64,000 nt of DNA from assembly GCA_944989445.1 (NCBI GenBank), contig CALYLW010000553.1, positions 243,878-307,877 on the forward strand. The letters run 5' to 3'. This document shows positions 47,575 through 57,822 of this stretch, in pieces. The stretch is from Ampullaceana balthica (Eukaryota > Mollusca > Gastropoda > Lymnaeidae). The notes below the pieces were generated by a model. That model was not told the DNA's origin and did not search any database. It was given only the letters and a program-made list of their open reading frames with translations. A program made the translations under genes and the position numbers. Positions within the stretch are counted from its first letter, which is position 1; each line of letters begins with the position of its first letter.

Positions 47575-48835
47575 CCACTTTTTTTCAGGGCGCCTTCGGT
47601 GCCCACCTTTTTCAAACGCCCAACTAACGTGTCCTTGTTTGATAAATACGAAATATTAAACTTTCTGAAATGTACACACAGTATTTATAATAAGGGCTGC
47701 AGGGCGCTAACGGCACCCACTTTGTTTTTTGTCAAAAGCCCAAGTAACTTATCCTTGTTTGAAAAATACGAAATATTAAACTTCCTGGAATGTACACAAA
47801 GTATTTTATAATTAACCATCATCAAATCCTCTTTTTACATGGTTCCCTTTTTAAATCCTTTATATTAACTCGTGGTGTCTGCACCCTTGATTGCTTGCTT
47901 GATTGCTTGTCGCCAAAACTTTTGATCAATTTTTAACCCTTTTGCTCGTAAGCTAGCGAGCTGAAATTTTTCAGGCAGTTTTGTACCGATAATAAAAACA
48001 ATGTATCAAAATTTCAGATCGATCGCGTATTAAATTATTGATTTTTTAGATTATTTTATTTTTTCCTATGTATCATGCTATTTTTTGAGTTAGAGCGTCG
48101 CGGTGCGTATTATATTGAACAACCTTTCTGTCGCGCAATAAGGTGCGTATTTTATTGACAACACTTTTTATAAACATATTCCTGATCGGTGCGCAGTATA
48201 TTAAACATGTTTTACGACACAACTGCAATTTTGTATTTCTGGATGGTCTTGCGCTGCGTATTGTAATGAACATTCTTTTAGTTACTTCTCGTACATAAAT
48301 GATTTATAGTTAAAAAACTTGGTTTTTTACGTTTTTTTAAAAATTAAAATCTTTATATTAACTCGTGGTGTCTGCTTGCTTGCACAATTGAACCCTTGCT
48401 TGTCACCAAAACTTTGGATCAATTTTTAACCCACTTCCTCATAAGCTAGCGAGCTGAAAATTTGCAGGCAGTTTCGTACCTATGATAAAAACAATGTATT
48501 AAAATTTCAGATTGATCACATGTACCGTAATTAAATTATTGATTTTTTAAATTATTTTATTTATTCCTATGTATCATGTTATTTTTTGAGATAGTGTAAG
48601 GGTGCGCATTATATTGAACAACCTTTCTGTCGCGCAATAAGGTGCGTATTTTATTGACAACACTTTTTTTAAACATATTCCTGATCGGTGCGCATTATGT
48701 TAAACATGTTTTACAACACAACTGAAATTTTGTATTTTTGGATGGTCTTGCGCTGAGTATTATAATGAACATTTTTTTAGTTATGTCTCGTACATAAAGG
48801 ATTTATATTCAAAAACTTGGTTTTTACGGGTTTTT
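47575..48835. mobile_element. Unclassified repeat family R2, second tandem pair
   Basis: The leading segment is itself doubled (about 47585-47690 and 47697-47810; each has TCCTTGTTTGA and AAATACGAAATATTAAACTT). Two units follow (about 47843-48330 and 48345-48835), each with TTTATATTAACTCGTGGTGT at the start and GATTTATA...AAAAACTTGGTTTTTTACG at the end. Internal order matches 32137-33325, so the pair arrangement predates or recurs in insertion. Confidence 0.75.
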
Positions 48836-49514
48836 TAAAATCCAAAATTAAAATATGAGCTAAATCAATGACGTGTTATAATATTTTTTTACAGCGCATC
48901 TTTCATTTATAATCATTTTGCGCACCGATGCACACCTTGTATTTTAAAATATAAGATCAAACAATGACGTCATATGATACCTTTTTACAGTGCTAATCAC
49001 CGCACGATTTTTTAAACTGCTATAGACTGTTGTACATCGTTCCTCAGCGTTCCACATCCAATGACATGGACATAAATATGAGAAGACTTTACATCTTAGG
49101 AAATATGTGTTTATAATTCAAATGGTTATTACATGTTAATGTAATCATACGCAAGTCTGATAACCGAATACCGCGTCCCTCAAAACGTTTAAGAATGTAG
49201 AATATCTTAAAAATTTGATTAAACTTTATTGTATATAAACAATGTTGTCGTTTTGTAACTTTGTCGTTTTCTCTCCTTTTCGTTTTGTCATCATGTCGTT
49301 TTCTCACTTGCCGTTTTGTCATCATGTCGTTTTGTCACTATTCGTTTTGTCTGGTCACCGTCACCAGAATGCGGTCAGGATACCGGCAATGTCCTATATG
49401 TTACATAACAAGTGGATAAAAAAAAAGGGGGGGGCAAGTTAAATATTCCTAACGAGTTACAAAGCCCGTCCAAGGACGTTCCGCAACCGTTCGGTGGCAT
49501 GTTGCAACTCCCCT
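48836..49514. other. Spacer with degenerate TCGTTTTGTCATCATG repeat
   Basis: A T/G-rich degenerate repeat at about 49240-49352 (TTGTCATCATGTCGTTTTGT). The rest is AT-rich, partly related to R2 flanks. Confidence 0.5.
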
Positions 49515-49522
49515 CCAACAGC

Positions 49523-49686
49523 CAGTGGCGTAACAACGGCTTGGCATTGGGGCAGTTGCCAAGGGCGCCGGCCTGCGCCAGTTCAAAAGGGCGCCGCTAA
49601 ATCTCTAATTTAAAAAAAAATTTAGTTAGATAAAGGGCGCCAAAAATAAAGTAGCCAAGGGCGTCAAAAACCCAGTTACGCCTCTG
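49523..49686. mobile_element. 164-bp hAT-type MITE with perfect 8-bp TSD
   Basis: Ends CAGTGGCGTAACAACGGC and GGGTTTTTGACGCCC-type sequence in the inverted direction; the right terminus reads GTTACGCCTCTG. CCAACAGC lies on both sides (49515-49522 and 49687-49694). It is the same length and family as 5238-5401, inverted. Confidence 0.88.
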
Positions 49687-49694
49687 CCAACAGC

Positions 49695-50137
49695 CGTCTT
49701 GACCGTCATACATGTGCATCACGTCAAAAATTCATTATAGTTAAAATAAATAACTCGTAAAAACAGAGCTATTGACTATAAATCCTAACGCGCATAACTC
49801 AAAATAAAGTCTTGGAAGAAATACTGCACCAAACTTAACTCGTTTTGAACGTCCGCGTATACGTGTTCAATATGATTGGCTGTAGGAGTCATATGTGTTT
49901 GAGGGACCAATCGCTATCGATGGCCGCACAGAACATAGCCTTTCATTATATAGGATTTATTATATAGGATAGCTAAAAGGCCTTGCAAAAAAATTGCTTA
50001 AATGAACACTAGCTTGAGAAATAATTTGAAAATAATTCAGTAGGCTTTAAAGGGTAAATATGGAAAATGTAGTCATTCAAACCAGCTTAAAACAATAATA
50101 ACAATTCAATCAAATAAACGTTACCCATTTCAAAATT
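49695..50137. other. Spacer with an R2-end fragment
   Basis: CGTAAAAACAGAGCTATTGA followed by CTATAAATCC at about 49756-49785 resembles the terminal part of R2 on the opposite strand. The rest is unassigned. Confidence 0.4.
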
Positions 50138-50578
50138 ATTTATCTTATCTTATCTTATCTGTTTACGGACGCTCCTTCTATACAGAAGATTATTGCGTCC
50201 TACGCTTATCTATGTTTTGTGTTTAGTCCTGCATTTTTATTAGAGATTTAAATGTTGATAAAGTGTTGGTTTTCCTGGAATCTTCAGGCAACCGATTCCA
50301 CGCCCGAATTCCGGACGGGAAGAAGGAAAACTTGTATGTGTTTGTTCTTGCATACGGAATAAGAAAGGTGTTTTTATCCTTATGTCTATCTGAGGGTTGT
50401 ATTAAGTTATCTTTGTGTTGTATTTCTAAATTAGAATTAATTGCTTTATGTATGATTACTAATTTGCTTTTGGTTCTTCTATCCTCTAGTGTTTCAAGGT
50501 TTAATGATTTAACTAAATGTGTTATTCTTGTCAGTTTCGAATATTCTCCAGTAATGGATCTGGCAGCTCTTTTTTGAA
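50138..50578 (-). mobile_element. 5'-truncated LINE 3' end (copy E)
   Basis: The minus-strand sense resembles copy D from IQKRAARSITGEYSK through LEDRRTKSK and YKFSFFPSGIRAWNRLPE. The 3' UTR has GGACGCAATAATCTTCTGTA, GAAGGAGCGTCCG and GATAA repeats at about 50140-50158. It starts abruptly after the stop-like AATTCAAAAAAGAGCTGCC, the site of truncation. Confidence 0.88.
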
Positions 50579-52342
50579 TTTGTGGAAATTAATATTTCTT
50601 TGACATATGGATGGTAATAATATTGTCTCCAACTTTGTTTTTGTCACCAATAATTTGTATCAGACGATATTTTCGTCCAAGTTTCACAAGAAAAGAAAAT
50701 AAAGAAATACTTATGACAGCAAACATTGATTTGTAAATATGTGTAGATATATATACTGACGGCCAACGTATGATATTTATGTGACGTCTTGTATGTGTCT
50801 AGCATACAGTTGGCGGAGTGACATTTAATGGGAGGGGGGTGTCCTTTATAGGGGTTAATCGAATGACATGGGGGTCGACCATATTCCTTTTTTAAAAATG
50901 GAATTATAAATTAAAAAAGAAAACTTCTGTAAAGGATTCCCTAGTAGGTAGAATAGAATTTAAACCGGCTTCTCCAAATGATGCCCACTGAGCAAGGGAA
51001 GATATCAGGACGGAAATTTTGCTATTTTCTCGTACGATCTCCTCATGCTGCACTTGGAATTATCGTTTTTTTTCATCGGGAGTTTTAAATAAGATTGCTA
51101 TTTTTTTTTAATCTAGTGATCTATGTGTTAAAAAAAATCTTTTCTTTTTTGAAAAAAGGATTTATTTTTTTTGGGGGGGGGGAGGGGGGTTATGGTTGAT
51201 GTATTTACCTTTTTTTTCTTTTTTAAAAGAATTTTTTTGTTATTTATCTCTGGCCTAGGTTTTATCTGTTTTTTATTTGACTAGAAACGAAAACTTAAGC
51301 CTATTCATACCGCTTGTGCTGTTGTTAGGGAGTAGAGTCCGATTTGCTGAAATTGTTCCTTGAATTATGGCATCCAATTTTTTATTTGACCAAATCCTCC
51401 TGCCCGAACATTAATAAATAGCCATTCATCTCAAACATCCGTCCCCCCCGCCCCCCAGATGTCATAATATGTAAGGTTACAGAATCTCAGCAACGTAATA
51501 ACATGAAAGTCATGTTGGCAAATGTTTGAGAACATACTCATGAATGTAGCGCGTGTACAAAGAACTGTTCTATCCTGACGACTTTCCACATGATGGTTTG
51601 AAAGGGAGTTAATTCTGTGACCGAATTTTTTGAAACCATTAATTTAGTGCATAGGTGAACACACCAGACAACACATCTCAGATAATCTCCACTCTCCGTG
51701 TCATGAAACTGAAAAATTAGAGCTATTTTGCTAATCTGGGCCAGGCATTTTAAACATTTATGTCAATCATTCTCATCTGTAACAATGAGTTCCTACCCCT
51801 TCACTGTGAAATTAAAATTTTCTGCCCTTAGAATGGTAAACCCAATCATGTTGATTTATTCCCCTTAAAATCTGACATTTTTTCATATCACTGATAAAGT
51901 CACTTTAAAAAAAAATTATTATTAATTTTTTGTTTATATATTAAAGTGGCTCTAATATTTTGAGAACCATTGTCCTCCAGGTAACGGTTACACTGCAGCT
52001 CTTAAAAGCTGTAACCAACACGGTGGCCAGTGCCCACAGAGACTCGTCTGTTATAGTATTCTGTCTGTTGACATTGCACGTTGTGTGTCGGGGTGGGCAA
52101 GATATCCAGGAAAGATGATGGTTGCAGGTATGGGAACCAGAGCTGGTGACTGATGGGACGTTGTAAGCGGTCAGTCTAAATATAGATCCTCTCCAAATGA
52201 CCCATGATGTAGATGGGTGGGGGGATGTGGGGTGGATCACGTTTCGGGATAAAAACTGTCAAAAGTAGACCAGGGGTTCTCAAAATCTTAATTTTAATTT
52301 TACATCACTTGCCCCACACTCTAGCAATGTGAATTTTTAACG
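50579..52342. other. Spacer, possible hAT ends, no gene called
   Basis: Homopolymer G run at about 51172-51190 and T runs. TTTTGAGAACCATTG (ending at 51972) and CAGGGGTTCTCAAAATC (from 52270) look like single hAT ends, but I find no matching partners. A Cys-containing open frame at 51971-52150 (plus) and a 99-codon minus frame overlap, and neither is supported. Confidence 0.4.
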
Positions 52343-52530
52343 ATTAAAGGTCAGTAGTTGAAGGTCAGTAGTTCAAGGTCAGTAGTTAAAGGTCAGAAGT
52401 TCAAGGTCAGAAGTTAAAGGTCAGTAGTTAAAGGTCAGTAATTCAAGGTCAGTAGTTCAAGGTCAGTATTTAAAGGTCAGTAGTTAAAAGTCAGTAGTTA
52501 AAGGTCAGTAGTTAAAGGTCAGTAGTTTCA
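52343..52530. repeat. 13-bp minisatellite, about 14 copies
   Basis: Tandem AAGGTCAGTAGTT units with GTTC/GTTA variants and one GAAGTT unit. Confidence 0.95.
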
Positions 52531-52739
52531 TTGCATCCTCGATGGGGGTTGGGGGGTTGGTTGGTTGCGCTGCACGTTTGAACAAAGGAATCTGACCATT
52601 CATTAAGTTCAAGGGCAGCACAGGACCGGGGCAAATGACGGGAAGCAGTGGTCAGTCTGCGATGGTGCCCCAACAACCCACTTTCGTGTGAAGGGATAAG
52701 ATAGGATATTTGTCATAGAGATACTGAGGAAATAAAGAA
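52531..52739. other. Spacer, nothing recognised
   Basis: Includes a G-rich patch at about 52542-52560. Confidence 0.5.
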
Positions 52740-53006
52740 CCAGTAAAAACAAAGTGTTTGACTATAAATCCCTTATATATGAGACAAAACTAAAAGTATT
52801 GATTATGTTCAATATAATACGCACCGCGCGACAACCATTTACAGACGGCTACATAGAAATACATAGAGATAAACTTTAAAATGAATTAATTTAATTTCGG
52901 TTCATTCAATCGATCTGAAATTTTTAAACAATGCATTGTTAGGTGACACAAGTCTATGTGCAAAATTTCAGCTCGATAGCATCACGGGAAGTGGGTCATT
53001 TTAAAA
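52740..53006 (-). mobile_element. R2-family copy, minus orientation, partial
   Basis: It starts at the left with the inverted R2 end (GTAAAAACAAAGTGTTTGAC, TATAAATCCCTTATATATGA) and carries TCAATCGATCTGAAATTTTT and CAAAATTTCAGCTCGATAGC. It abuts a related sequence in the opposite orientation. Confidence 0.65.
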
Positions 53007-53387
53007 TCCTTTATATTAACTTTGAAATCTTGTCGTCATCTCTCTCTGTCTGTCGTCATCTCTTCATACGTCGGACGGAAAAACAAAATTAAAAAATGAC
53101 ACACTTTCCGTGATGCCATCGAGCTGAAATTTTGCACATAGACTTGTGTCCCCTAACAATGCATTGTATCACACGCCGCTAATGATTTAGTGACGGGTGA
53201 AGACTTCCTGAAAGACACAGTTGTCAAAATGAGGTGGGTTTGGGCAAACAACTGTGAGTGAATGAAAAGAAGGAACTCTGGAGAGACCCGCGGCATAGCA
53301 TACGCCGCAGACTTGCTCATCATAGACACTTACTTTGCACTCTCCATAAGCAAGTCTGGGGCGTATGCTACGCCGCGGGGCGTCTAG
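53007..53387 (+). mobile_element. Candidate non-autonomous Helitron
   Basis: The 381-bp segment starts TCCTTTATATTAACTTTG after an A and ends ...GGGGCGTCTAG before a T, the A|TC...CTRR|T pattern. A short hairpin GGCGTA-TGC-TACGCC lies 9 bases before the CTAG. A larger inverted pair (about 53289-53319 with CGGCATAGCATACGCCGCAG, and 53349-53379) forms a 30-bp stem. The left half shares GAGCTGAAATTTTGCACATA with R2-type elements. No Rep/helicase gene is present. The short termini could match by chance. Confidence 0.4.
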
Positions 53388-53395
53388 TTTCATAA

Positions 53396-54150
53396 TAATA
53401 ATAAATCCTATTTTTACATTGTTCCCTTTTCAAAAATTAAAATATAAGCTAAAACAATGACGTCATATTATAGTTTTATACAAAATCGATCGCAGCGCCA
53501 CCTTACTTACATCCATACAGACAACGGGAATCAATATACCTAATTAACATAAGTAACTTATCCGTGTTTGATAAATACGAAATATTAAACTTGCTGAAAT
53601 GTACACAAAGTATTTCATAATAATTATGAATCCTCAAATCATGTTTTTACATCGTTCCCTTTTCAAAAATTGAAATATGAAACTAAAACAATAACGTCAT
53701 GTAATATTTTTATACAAAATCGATCGCAGCGCCACCCAACAGCATTATTCCATACATACATACATACATATATACATACAGACAACGGGAATTATGTATA
53801 TTGATAACATATGTAATTCAATTTCACTGTTTGTTGTTTTTTTCCACGTGCCAGTTGAGCTCAAGCTTTGACGCCACCCATCGATGGCCACACCCCCTAC
53901 CGTCCCTTCCTCCAGTTTTAAAGCCAGGAGAGATAATTCGGTTTCAGTCTGCAAATGTTTGTTGCGTTGGAACATAATCAATACTTTAAATTGTGTCTCG
54001 TATATAAGGGATTTATAGTCAAAATCTTTGGGTTTACGGGGTATTTTAATTTACTTTTGTTTTTCCGCCCGACCGACCGACCGACCGACCAAGAGCTCAC
54101 GACAAGACGACAAAACGACAAGACGGTGAAGTTAATATCAGGGATTTAAA
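53396..54150. mobile_element. Mosaic of R2-family fragments
   Basis: Two copies of AAATATAAGCTAAAACAATG-type sequence with GATCGCAGCGCCACC (about 53440-53505 and 53660-53735) flank an R2 leading-segment piece. At 53985-54040 is the R2 end GGGATTTATAGTCAAAATCT then GTTTACGGGG, and at 54066-54150 the opposite end in inverted orientation with (GACC)n and GTTAATATCAGGGATTTAAA. The fragments appear nested or rearranged. Confidence 0.55.
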
Positions 54151-54502
54151 AACTGCGTCCGTGGATACGCTTGAAGGAGATTCCTTCACTTGCAAAGTTG
54201 TTATTCTTTTACTGGTGTATGTATGTGAAGAATATAATTAAAACCCATCTCTGAGAGTATTTGATGATGTCACATTGCTAAAGATTGGTGTTTTATTATT
54301 GGTACATCCATGTATATAGTCGGGTGTTTTTTTTTCCTATGATTCTAAACGCTCTCGGAGTGCCGCAGAAAAGATGTTTAGCAATTTGACAAGTGTTAAA
54401 TTTTCTATTTTCTTTAATAAATGCGATTTTAAATATTTGTTTTAAAAAAAGGAAAGTTATTATTGTGTATCTTGACGTTATTTTGCGAAATATTCGCGTC
54501 TC
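54151..54502. other. Spacer, nothing recognised
   Basis: AT-rich. No supported features. Confidence 0.5.
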
Positions 54503-54915
54503 ATAGAGAAGACTATTGCGTCCTATGCTTATTGACGGTTTGTGTCTAGTCCTGCATTCTTATTAGAATTTCAAATGTTGATAAAACTCACGAATTCCGG
54601 GTGGGAAGAGCGAGAATTTCTATTTATTTGTTCTTGCACACGGAAAGAGAAATGTGTTTTTAGCCTTACATCTTATATCTGAGGGTTGTATTAAGTTATC
54701 TTTGTGTTGTCTTATATCTGAGGGTTGTATTAAGTTATCTTTGTGTTGTCTTATATCTGAGGGTTGTATTAAGTTATCTTTGTGTTGTCTTATATCTGAG
54801 GGTTGTATTAAGTTATCTTTGTGTTGTCTTATATCTGAGGGTTGTATTAAGTTATCTTTGTGTTGTCTTATATCTGAGGGTTGTATTAAGTTATCTTTGT
54901 GTTGTCTTATATCAT
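54503..54915 (-). mobile_element. LINE 3' end with internal 39-bp expansion (copy F)
   Basis: The minus sense has the LINE C-terminal region (KLNTFLF-like, then a mutated SFFP segment) and 3' UTR with GGACGCAATAGTCTTCTCTA. The RT-coding stretch around HKDNLIQPSD is tandemly repeated as six 39-bp units (about 54668-54910; 13 codons each, frame kept). The LINE sequence upstream of the array is missing. Confidence 0.85.
54668..54910. repeat. 39-bp minisatellite inside LINE copy F
   Basis: About six near-identical units containing ATCTGAGGGTTGTATTAAGT. A single copy of the same sequence exists in LINE copies D and E. Confidence 0.95.
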
Positions 54916-55439
54916 AAGGGAGATTTGATTTTAATTAACTAATAAAATAAAAGAAGAAAATAACTAATTTATTAAATAACTATTAACTAACATCAAGTGT
55001 CAAACTGAGGTGAATGTCATTTAACTAGCGGATAGCATCGTATGTTTCAGTGAAGTATAAATCAAAGCTTAACTTTTTGCTGTTGTAAACATTTGATTCT
55101 CCCATGCACTTCTAGCCGGTCAAGCTTAACCGAGTTTACAATAACATCGAGATGTCAGTGTCCTATAGGATGTGATATCATCATATTTATTACCATGTTT
55201 ACGTTGCTACTCCAAGAGAACTTTCTACTCTATAAAAAACGTATTCGACATACAACCTTTATTTTTATTTAAGGTTTAGGGGCAAATTACCAACACCACT
55301 CTTTGTTGTAGTTGTGTTAAGAAAAGTCAAAGGACTATGTCATAAAACAACGTTTCATCAATTCTTCAACGCAAAATGAGGGACTTAAAATCACGTGCGT
55401 CTTGTATACTGCAAGGGTCCACGGCCAATGGTTTTATCA
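54916..55439. other. Spacer, nothing recognised
   Basis: AT-rich. No supported features. Confidence 0.5.
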
Positions 55440-55442
55440 TTA

Positions 55443-55720
55443 GGGGGCCGTCCATAAAGTACGTCACGCTCCAGAGAGGGGGAGGGGGTGTAAGAAAGTG
55501 TGACAGTTTGTGACAGGGGGAGGGGGGTCCACCGATGTGTGACGTCACGGTGTTTTATATTAAATTTTAATTATTTTGTTAATAAAAAACATAATTTTTG
55601 TTCGAAAGTGTGGCGTACTTTAAGGGGGGGGGGTCCTAGATTTTTTGACAGTTTGTCACAGGGGGAGGGGGGGGTTAAAACTTGTAAAAAAATAGCGTGA
55701 CGTACTTTATGGACGGCCCC
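55443..55720. mobile_element. 278-bp PIF/Harbinger-like MITE with TTA duplication
   Basis: Inverted ends GGGGGCCGTCCATAAAGTAC and (right, inverted) GGGGCCGTCCATAAAGTACG each continue into TCACGCT. TTA lies at both edges (55440-55442 and 55721-55723). The interior holds G-rich runs and TGACAGTTTGTGACAGGGGG. It is the reverse-oriented relative of 38033-38308. Confidence 0.82.
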
Positions 55721-55723
55721 TTA

Positions 55724-56097
55724 AGGCTGCAGTCAACATTGAGTGTGTACGCGATGTTTAATTGAAGACAATTCTTAGCAAGGGCTACCCATGAAAGGTG
55801 CCCTATTACTTGGCAAGGGCCCCATTACTTAGCAGGGGACATCCATCGAGGGTGCCCTATCACTTAGCAAGGGCCATGCATCGATGTAGTTATTGACAGA
55901 AGCCGTAGTCATAACAATACATTCAACTGATATAAGTTAATGGCTAGTATCTTTTACTTACTTCCAACCCCGTGATGGTGAACATTTAAAAAATGAAATA
56001 AATGATATATGCATATAAAATTGTGAATACAAGTCTTCATTTTTGGGCTTTTAAGGACTCTTTGCTTTTAAATAAAACACGTATTTTATAGTGTTGG
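55724..56097. other. Spacer with short degenerate repeat
   Basis: GGTGCCCTAT(C/T)ACTT(A/G)GCAAGGGC-type sequence recurs two to three times at about 55797-55880. Otherwise nothing is seen. Confidence 0.5.
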
Positions 56098-56262
56098 GTT
56101 GATGTCTTATTATAGGTCACTGGTTGGTGACACGCAACTAGGTTGACGTCACTGGTTGATGTCTTGGTATAGGTTACGTAGAGGTCACTGGTTGGGGTCA
56201 CGTCACTGGGTTAACGTCAACGGTTGATGTCATGGTATAGGTTACGTAGACGTCACTGGTTG
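56098..56262. repeat. 68-bp satellite, left part
   Basis: About 2.5 diverged units with GGTTACGTAGACGTCACTGG and GTTGATGTC(A/T)TGGTATA. It is interrupted at 56263 by a LINE and resumes at 59280. Confidence 0.9.
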
Positions 56263-56265
56263 CCC

Positions 56266-57594
56266 AAGAAATAGAAGACGGATTCCAGGAAAAGAAATCA
56301 ACTACCGTTGTCTGGGTTGACCTAGAAAAAGCATTTGATAAGGTCTGGAAAGAAGGTCTAATTCTAAAGCTACAAAATACCCATGTATCCCACCGAATGT
56401 TAAACTGGATCACAGAATATTTAACTAATCGCAAGGCTCTAGTCAAAATGCAAGGGAAAAGGAGCAACACAGCTACGATACACAATGGAGTCCCCCAGGG
56501 AGGTGTTCTGTCACCCACACTGTTTCTAATTTTTATAAATGACTTACTACAAATTATTCATAGAAAAGTAAAAGGCAGCATGTACGCTGATGATCTGGCT
56601 CTACTTAGTACAGAAGAATACACAGGCACTTCAAAATTTAGGCTACAAGAAGCACTGACCAACATCAACCTATGGTCTAAGGAATGGGGTATGACCATAA
56701 ATTAAAAAAAAACTACCTACACAATCTTCTCCCTTTCAACCAAACAACAAAGCATCAAACTAACCTTAGACAAAATAGTCCTGGAAAAAAATGACAATCT
56801 GACATATCTAGGAGTTACGTTTGACCCAAGGCTAACCTGGAGAAACCAAATAGATAACGCACAAAAAAACGGAATCCAAAGACTGGCGCTGATGAAAAAA
56901 CTAGCTGGTTCAGACTGGGGCGCAGACCACTCCATCCTGAAGAAAACATACACCAGCTATATAAGACATACACCAACTATATAAGACATGCACCAACTAT
57001 ATAAGACATACACCAGCTATATAAGACATGCACCAACTATATAAGACATGCACCAACTATATAAGACATACACCAGCTATATAAGACATGCACCAACTAT
57101 ATAAGACATGCACCAACTATATAAGACATACACTAGCTATATAAGACATGCACCAACTATATAAGACATGCACCAACTATATAAGACATGCACCAACTAT
57201 ATAAGACATGCACCAACTATATAAGACATGCACCAGCTATATAAGACCTACCCTAGAATATGGATCCACAGTGTGGGGCACAGCAGCCAAATCCAACCTC
57301 CAAAAAATAGACAAATTTCAAAACCTAGGGCTTCGAATAATTACAGGAGCAATGAAAACTACCCCAATCAGAGCAATGGAGGACCTAGCTACCCTAAGCT
57401 CTATGGAATTTAGACGAGAAACCAAAACCTTAACACAGTTCACCAAATTAGAAGCATCAGTACATCACCCTCTAAAACCCAAGCTGCAAAAATCCTACTC
57501 AACTAAAAGACTCCAAAGAACAAACTTTATACAAGAAGCCAAACATCTAAAATCCAAACATAAAATTGATAACATTGTGATTGAAGCGACACAT
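56266..57594 (+). pseudogene. LINE reverse transcriptase, broken
   Basis: Motifs seen are VDLEKAFDKVW (motif A), GVPQGGVLSPTLF (motif B region) and YADD at 56583-56594 (motif C). A stop/frameshift in an A run at about 56703-56716 breaks the frame, which continues as YTIFSLSTKQQ, LTYLGVTFDPRLTW and LKKTYTSYIR. After the 20-bp array the C-terminal RT part follows with RPTLEYGSTVWGTAAKSN and LGLRIITGAMKTTPI. The N-terminal endonuclease and ORF1 are absent through 5' truncation. Confidence 0.9.
56944..57245. repeat. 20-bp minisatellite inside the LINE RT, about 15 copies
   Basis: Tandem CTATATAAGACATGCACCAA units with CATACACCAG variants. The unit is the LINE's own sequence coding TSYIR, expanded and carrying stops. 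Confidence 0.95.
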
Positions 57595-57596
57595 CC

Positions 57597-57822
57597 CCAC
57601 AGCCACTTCCCACCCTGGGACCCAAGCCACTTCCCACCCTGGGACCCAAGCCACTTCCCACCCTGGGACCCAAGCCACTTCCCACCCTGGGACCCAAGCC
57701 ACTTCCCACCCTGGGACCCAAGCCACTTCTCACCCTGGGACCCAAGCCACTTCCCACCCTGGGACCCAAGCCACTTCCCACCCTGGGACCCAAGCCCCTT
57801 CCCACCCTGGGACCCAAGTCCA
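57597..57822. repeat. 24-bp minisatellite in LINE coding frame, 9 copies
   Basis: Units contain AGCCACTTCCCACCCTGGGA plus CCCA, encoding SHFPPWDP. Being a multiple of three, the array preserves the frame between the RT C-terminus and RNase H. Confidence 0.95.

Noticed and set aside
52270..52342. hAT-like start CAGGGGTTCTCAAAATC
   Set aside because: No matching inverted end or 8-bp duplication was found to the right; the similar end at 51958-51972 points the wrong way to pair with it.
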